Part shown: positions 61,377 to 64,000 of the stretch, piece after piece
How the letters are laid out: the number at the start of each line of letters is the position of its first letter
Numbering within the stretch: position 1 is the first letter of the stretch
Source: Acidianus brierleyi
GTDB taxonomy: Archaea; Thermoproteota; Thermoprotei_A; Sulfolobales; Sulfolobaceae
Length of the DNA: 64,000 bases
Direction of reading: 5' to 3'
NCBI RefSeq assembly: GCF_003201835.2
Contig: NZ_CP029289.2
Span: forward strand, 248,001-312,000
Program-made: the position numbers and the translations under genes
The notes under the pieces: model-generated
The model's input: only the letters and a program-made list of their open reading frames with translations
Database searches by the model: none
What the model was told of the DNA's origin: nothing

Positions 61377-64000
61377 CTAGATTATTACAATAGAAGGCAT
61401 TAATGGAAGTGCTATACCTTTCTTTCCCTTAATATCTGGTGCTTCTGGATCATCAGAATAATAGACTCTTATCTCATCCACATTGAGTTTATTTAATAAA
61501 AAGTTTACATTGCCAACTATAGTGTTAAATTCATCTAGATCGTATTCCAATATTAAATCCTTAATTAGATCTGGTATTTGTTGTAAATTATTTCTTATTC
61601 TTATTAGATAGTCAGACTCTGGCAACTCCTTATGTGCTCTTACTGCGTTTATAACATCACGTATATAGCCAATTTTTTCTGGACGTGTTACATAAAATAT
61701 TATTTTTTCTGATTTTTTATTTAATATACTTTCCATTTTATTTATATAGTCTATAAGATATCTTATATATTCCATTGACATTAATATTTTCTTGTCTAAT
61801 TGAAAATCGCTTGCGTTTGGAAATGATTCTTTAGATACAAATGTAGAATATCTTGAATGCCAAAGTTCTTCTGAAATAAAAGGAGCTCCTGGTGATAATA
61901 GTTTTATCCATGAATCTATAAATTTATTTAAAATATCTTTATTTGGATTTTTTCTAAACTCTAGATATTCTTTTAATAATTCATAAAATTCATATAATAT
62001 AATATTATACGCTTTTCTAAACTCAAGATTGTCCATAAGAGAAGATATCTCTTTTATTTTATAATGTAATATTGATGAAAACCATATATCTTCGTCTTTA
62101 ATATCATTGCTAACTTCCATTTTTGAAAAGAACATTATGGTATCATAAATCCTTTTTAATTGATTAGAAATAGAATTTGTAATATACGAGCTAAAATCTG
62201 TATCCTCAGATATTTCTGAGGATACTGTTAAAGCCAATCGAATAGGATCTGCACCAAATTCGTTTATAGCCTTGAATAATGGATAGACGTTTCCAAAACT
62301 TTTACTCATTTTTTTGCCTCCAACTCTAACAAATCCGTTTATTATAATTGACCTTGGAAGATATTTTTCACCAAAAATAGCAAGATGGTTATATAAGTAA
62401 AAGGGCAAATGATTTCTTATTAAATCTCTTCCACTATGTCTAGAATCTACTGGGTACCAATATTCGAATTCACTCTTGATATCTTCTAATATTTTTTTAT
62501 CTAGTTGAAGTTCTTCAGAAATTTTATTTACATCTCCTTCGCCTAATAAGACGTAATTCCAAAAAACATCTTGGAGCTTTTCGGGATCCTGAGGTAATTT
62601 ATGGGCTATTGTATAGAAAACTGTATATATAGTTGAGTCACTTAAACTGTCAACTATTTGTGAATTATCCCAAGGTAGTCTAGCGCCTAATCCTCTACTT
62701 CGTGAACATGCTCTCTTATTAAGGGAAAATATTACTTTTTCTAGATCTTTCCTTTCATCTTCTGGTATAATCTTTATCTTATCTAAAGATTTTAGGGTTA
62801 GTGATTTCCAATTTGGATCATCATAGTTAATAAACAATTGATTCTGCATCATTTTAACTACTATTTCAGTACCGCATCTACAATAAATAGGACCGTTAGA
62901 TATTTCATAGATATTATCATAGTGTCCCAATTTCTTTAATAACTCTATTATTTTTTCCCTAGCATCCTTAACTGGTTTTCCATTAATTTCATCTTTTATA
63001 TACTGTTTCATAAAATCGGGTACTAGATTTTCAAGATCATTAGCCATATAGCCCTTGTAATATTCGATTTTATATAATGATTCTATGTAATCTTTCAACT
63101 CTGCTGGAGTTTTTGTCCCAGCTATAGAGACTACCTCAACTGATGGTATATCTTCATATTCTGATGTATAGATTATTCTTTTTAACTCAGGCTTAATTCC
63201 TGATTCAATTAATGCTAAATAATGTAATGGCTCATGAGAAGGTACAGCCATAACTATTCCTGTTCCTACATCTGGCTCAACTATTTTGTTAGGTATAATA
63301 TCTAACTTTTCACCAGTTAAAGGATTAATAACCTTTATTTTTAGTAAGTCTTCTAGTTTAATTTCTCCTATTTTTTCTAAATTCATTTGATATGATAATT
63401 TACTAAACGCTTTATCTGTTAATATCCACTTTTTAGAGTCCTTTTTAACAATTATGTACGTAGCTTTTGGATTTATCATTAATGCAGTAGCACCAAAAAT
63501 CGTTTCTGGTCTAGGCGTTACAACAGGAAATAAATAATCATTATTTTCAAAAAGTATTACATTTTGCTTTACTATTTCTGGTTCTATATCTCCTTTAGTA
63601 TCATGCATTCCTACTGGAAAATTATCATTAGGACAAAATCCTACTGCCTCAGTAGACTGCGAGACATAACCCTTATCCTTAAGTTTTCTAAATTGCCATT
63701 GTATAAATTTCTCAAACCTTTTATCTACAGTTGTAAATTCTCTTCTCCAATCTATACTGAGGCCTAATTTTTTTGCAGTATTTTCCATCTCATTCTTAAA
63801 ATACTCTGCTAACTTTAATGGATCAGTGAATTCTTCCAATTTTTCTCTAGGAATGCCATAGATATCTATAAATTCAGATATTATATCTTTATCTCCTCTT
63901 TTTATAGCTTCTGACATAGAAAGTATAGGTGTACCTGTAAATTGGAAAGCTAGCGGGAAAAGTACATTATGTCCTTTCATTCTCATATATCTTGCGTAAA
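61377..64000 (-). CDS. leuS: Leucyl-tRNA synthetase (5' end outside window)
   Basis: An open frame runs past base 64000 (YARYMRMKGHNVLFP), so the N-terminal HIGH motif is outside. Visible parts: CP1 editing domain with TPRPETIFGATALM and a Zn site region FCPNDNFPVGMHDTKGDIEP, CRCGTEIVVKM, SRGLGARLPWD, the GGKKMSKSFGN signature and the anticodon-binding end. Where many archaeal LeuRS read DQWFxNY this one reads NQLFINY, which may indicate the second LeuRS paralogue described in Sulfolobales. Confidence 0.93.
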   Translation of the reverse strand, partial: YARYMRMKGHNVLFPLAFQFTGTPILSMSEAIKRGDKDIISEFIDIYGIPREKLEEFTDPLKLAEYFKNEMENTAKKLGLSIDWRREFTTVDKRFEKFIQWQFRKLKDKGYVSQSTEAVGFCPNDNFPVGMHDTKGDIEPEIVKQNVILFENNDYLFPVVTPRPETIFGATALMINPKATYIIVKKDSKKWILTDKAFSKLSYQMNLEKIGEIKLEDLLKIKVINPLTGEKLDIIPNKIVEPDVGTGIVMAVPSHEPLHYLALIESGIKPELKRIIYTSEYEDIPSVEVVSIAGTKTPAELKDYIESLYKIEYYKGYMANDLENLVPDFMKQYIKDEINGKPVKDAREKIIELLKKLGHYDNIYEISNGPIYCRCGTEIVVKMMQNQLFINYDDPNWKSLTLKSLDKIKIIPEDERKDLEKVIFSLNKRACSRSRGLGARLPWDNSQIVDSLSDSTIYTVFYTIAHKLPQDPEKLQDVFWNYVLLGEGDVNKISEELQLDKKILEDIKSEFEYWYPVDSRHSGRDLIRNHLPFYLYNHLAIFGEKYLPRSIIINGFVRVGGKKMSKSFGNVYPLFKAINEFGADPIRLALTVSSEISEDTDFSSYITNSISNQLKRIYDTIMFFSKMEVSNDIKDEDIWFSSILHYKIKEISSLMDNLEFRKAYNIILYEFYELLKEYLEFRKNPNKDILNKFIDSWIKLLSPGAPFISEELWHSRYSTFVSKESFPNASDFQLDKKILMSMEYIRYLIDYINKMESILNKKSEKIIFYVTRPEKIGYIRDVINAVRAHKELPESDYLIRIRNNLQQIPDLIKDLILEYDLDEFNTIVGNVNFLLNKLNVDEIRVYYSDDPEAPDIKGKKGIALPLMPSIVII

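Overview
The window is chromosomal DNA of a thermoacidophilic crenarchaeon of the order Sulfolobales. The reasons are strong A+T bias, dense short-spaced genes with many start codons close behind TATA-like boxes, and lineage-typical families: malonyl-CoA reductase of the 3-hydroxypropionate/4-hydroxybutyrate cycle, thermopsin-like and sedolisin proteases, a type-5 uracil-DNA glycosylase, archaeal RNase P and Nob1/Nep1 ribosome factors, and an Orc1/Cdc6 initiator. The genus cannot be fixed from sequence alone; the malonyl-CoA reductase looks closest to the Sulfurisphaera/Acidianus side. No rRNA, tRNA or CRISPR array was seen.

Layout. 1-9.1 kb: flavoprotein, ITPase, MqnA/D-like protein, CDF transporter, then a translation/RNA block (Nep1 divergent from Rnp4-YhbY-DUF371, then a Trm5-like methyltransferase) and a ferredoxin-NADP reductase. 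9.2-19.6 kb: MFS transporter, NAD kinase, Nob1, a regulator-like protein, class V aminotransferase, quinolinate synthase, a CobT-like protein, two HAD phosphatases and an endonuclease IV-type TIM barrel. 19.6-27 kb: a 995-residue FAD/Fe-S dehydrogenase, HIT, isochorismatase-like, VTT membrane protein, Nudix and chlorite-dismutase-like proteins. 27-33 kb: UDGb, a membrane glycosyltransferase-like protein, NAD synthetase with a separate glutaminase gene, small regulators and membrane proteins. 33-42.3 kb: dihydroxy-acid dehydratase, malonyl-CoA reductase, a membrane-anchored sedolisin and isocitrate dehydrogenase.

42.3-44.3 kb is the most important stretch: an A+T-rich intergenic region bounded by perfect 20-bp inverted repeats carrying a six-G tract, directly upstream of an orc1/cdc6 gene. 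This is best explained as a chromosomal replication origin (oriC2-like, Orc1-3), with a third, degenerate repeat copy across the end of orc1. 44.3-52.4 kb: pterin dehydratase, a C/D box sRNA candidate, tandem GGCT-fold protein, NfeD / thermopsin-like / stomatin group, two corrin methyltransferases sharing an identical 65-bp block, rhodanese and an orphan molybdenum hydroxylase large subunit. 52.4-54 kb is a gene-poor, locally G+C-rich scar holding the 3' end of an IS200/IS605 tnpB with its right-end hairpin, plus a C/D box sRNA. 54-64 kb: a membrane Fe-S protein, two convergent proteins with eroded NTPase motifs, an M1 aminopeptidase, a PLD-like membrane protein and a leucyl-tRNA synthetase that runs off the window.

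Themes: NAD metabolism is unusually well represented (NadK, NadA, NadE plus glutaminase, Nudix); carbon metabolism is represented by CO2-fixation and TCA enzymes; and several families appear in catalytically altered form (isochorismatase without Cys, HepT-like without its RNase motif, a P-loop-less ATPase, a PLD fold without HKD).
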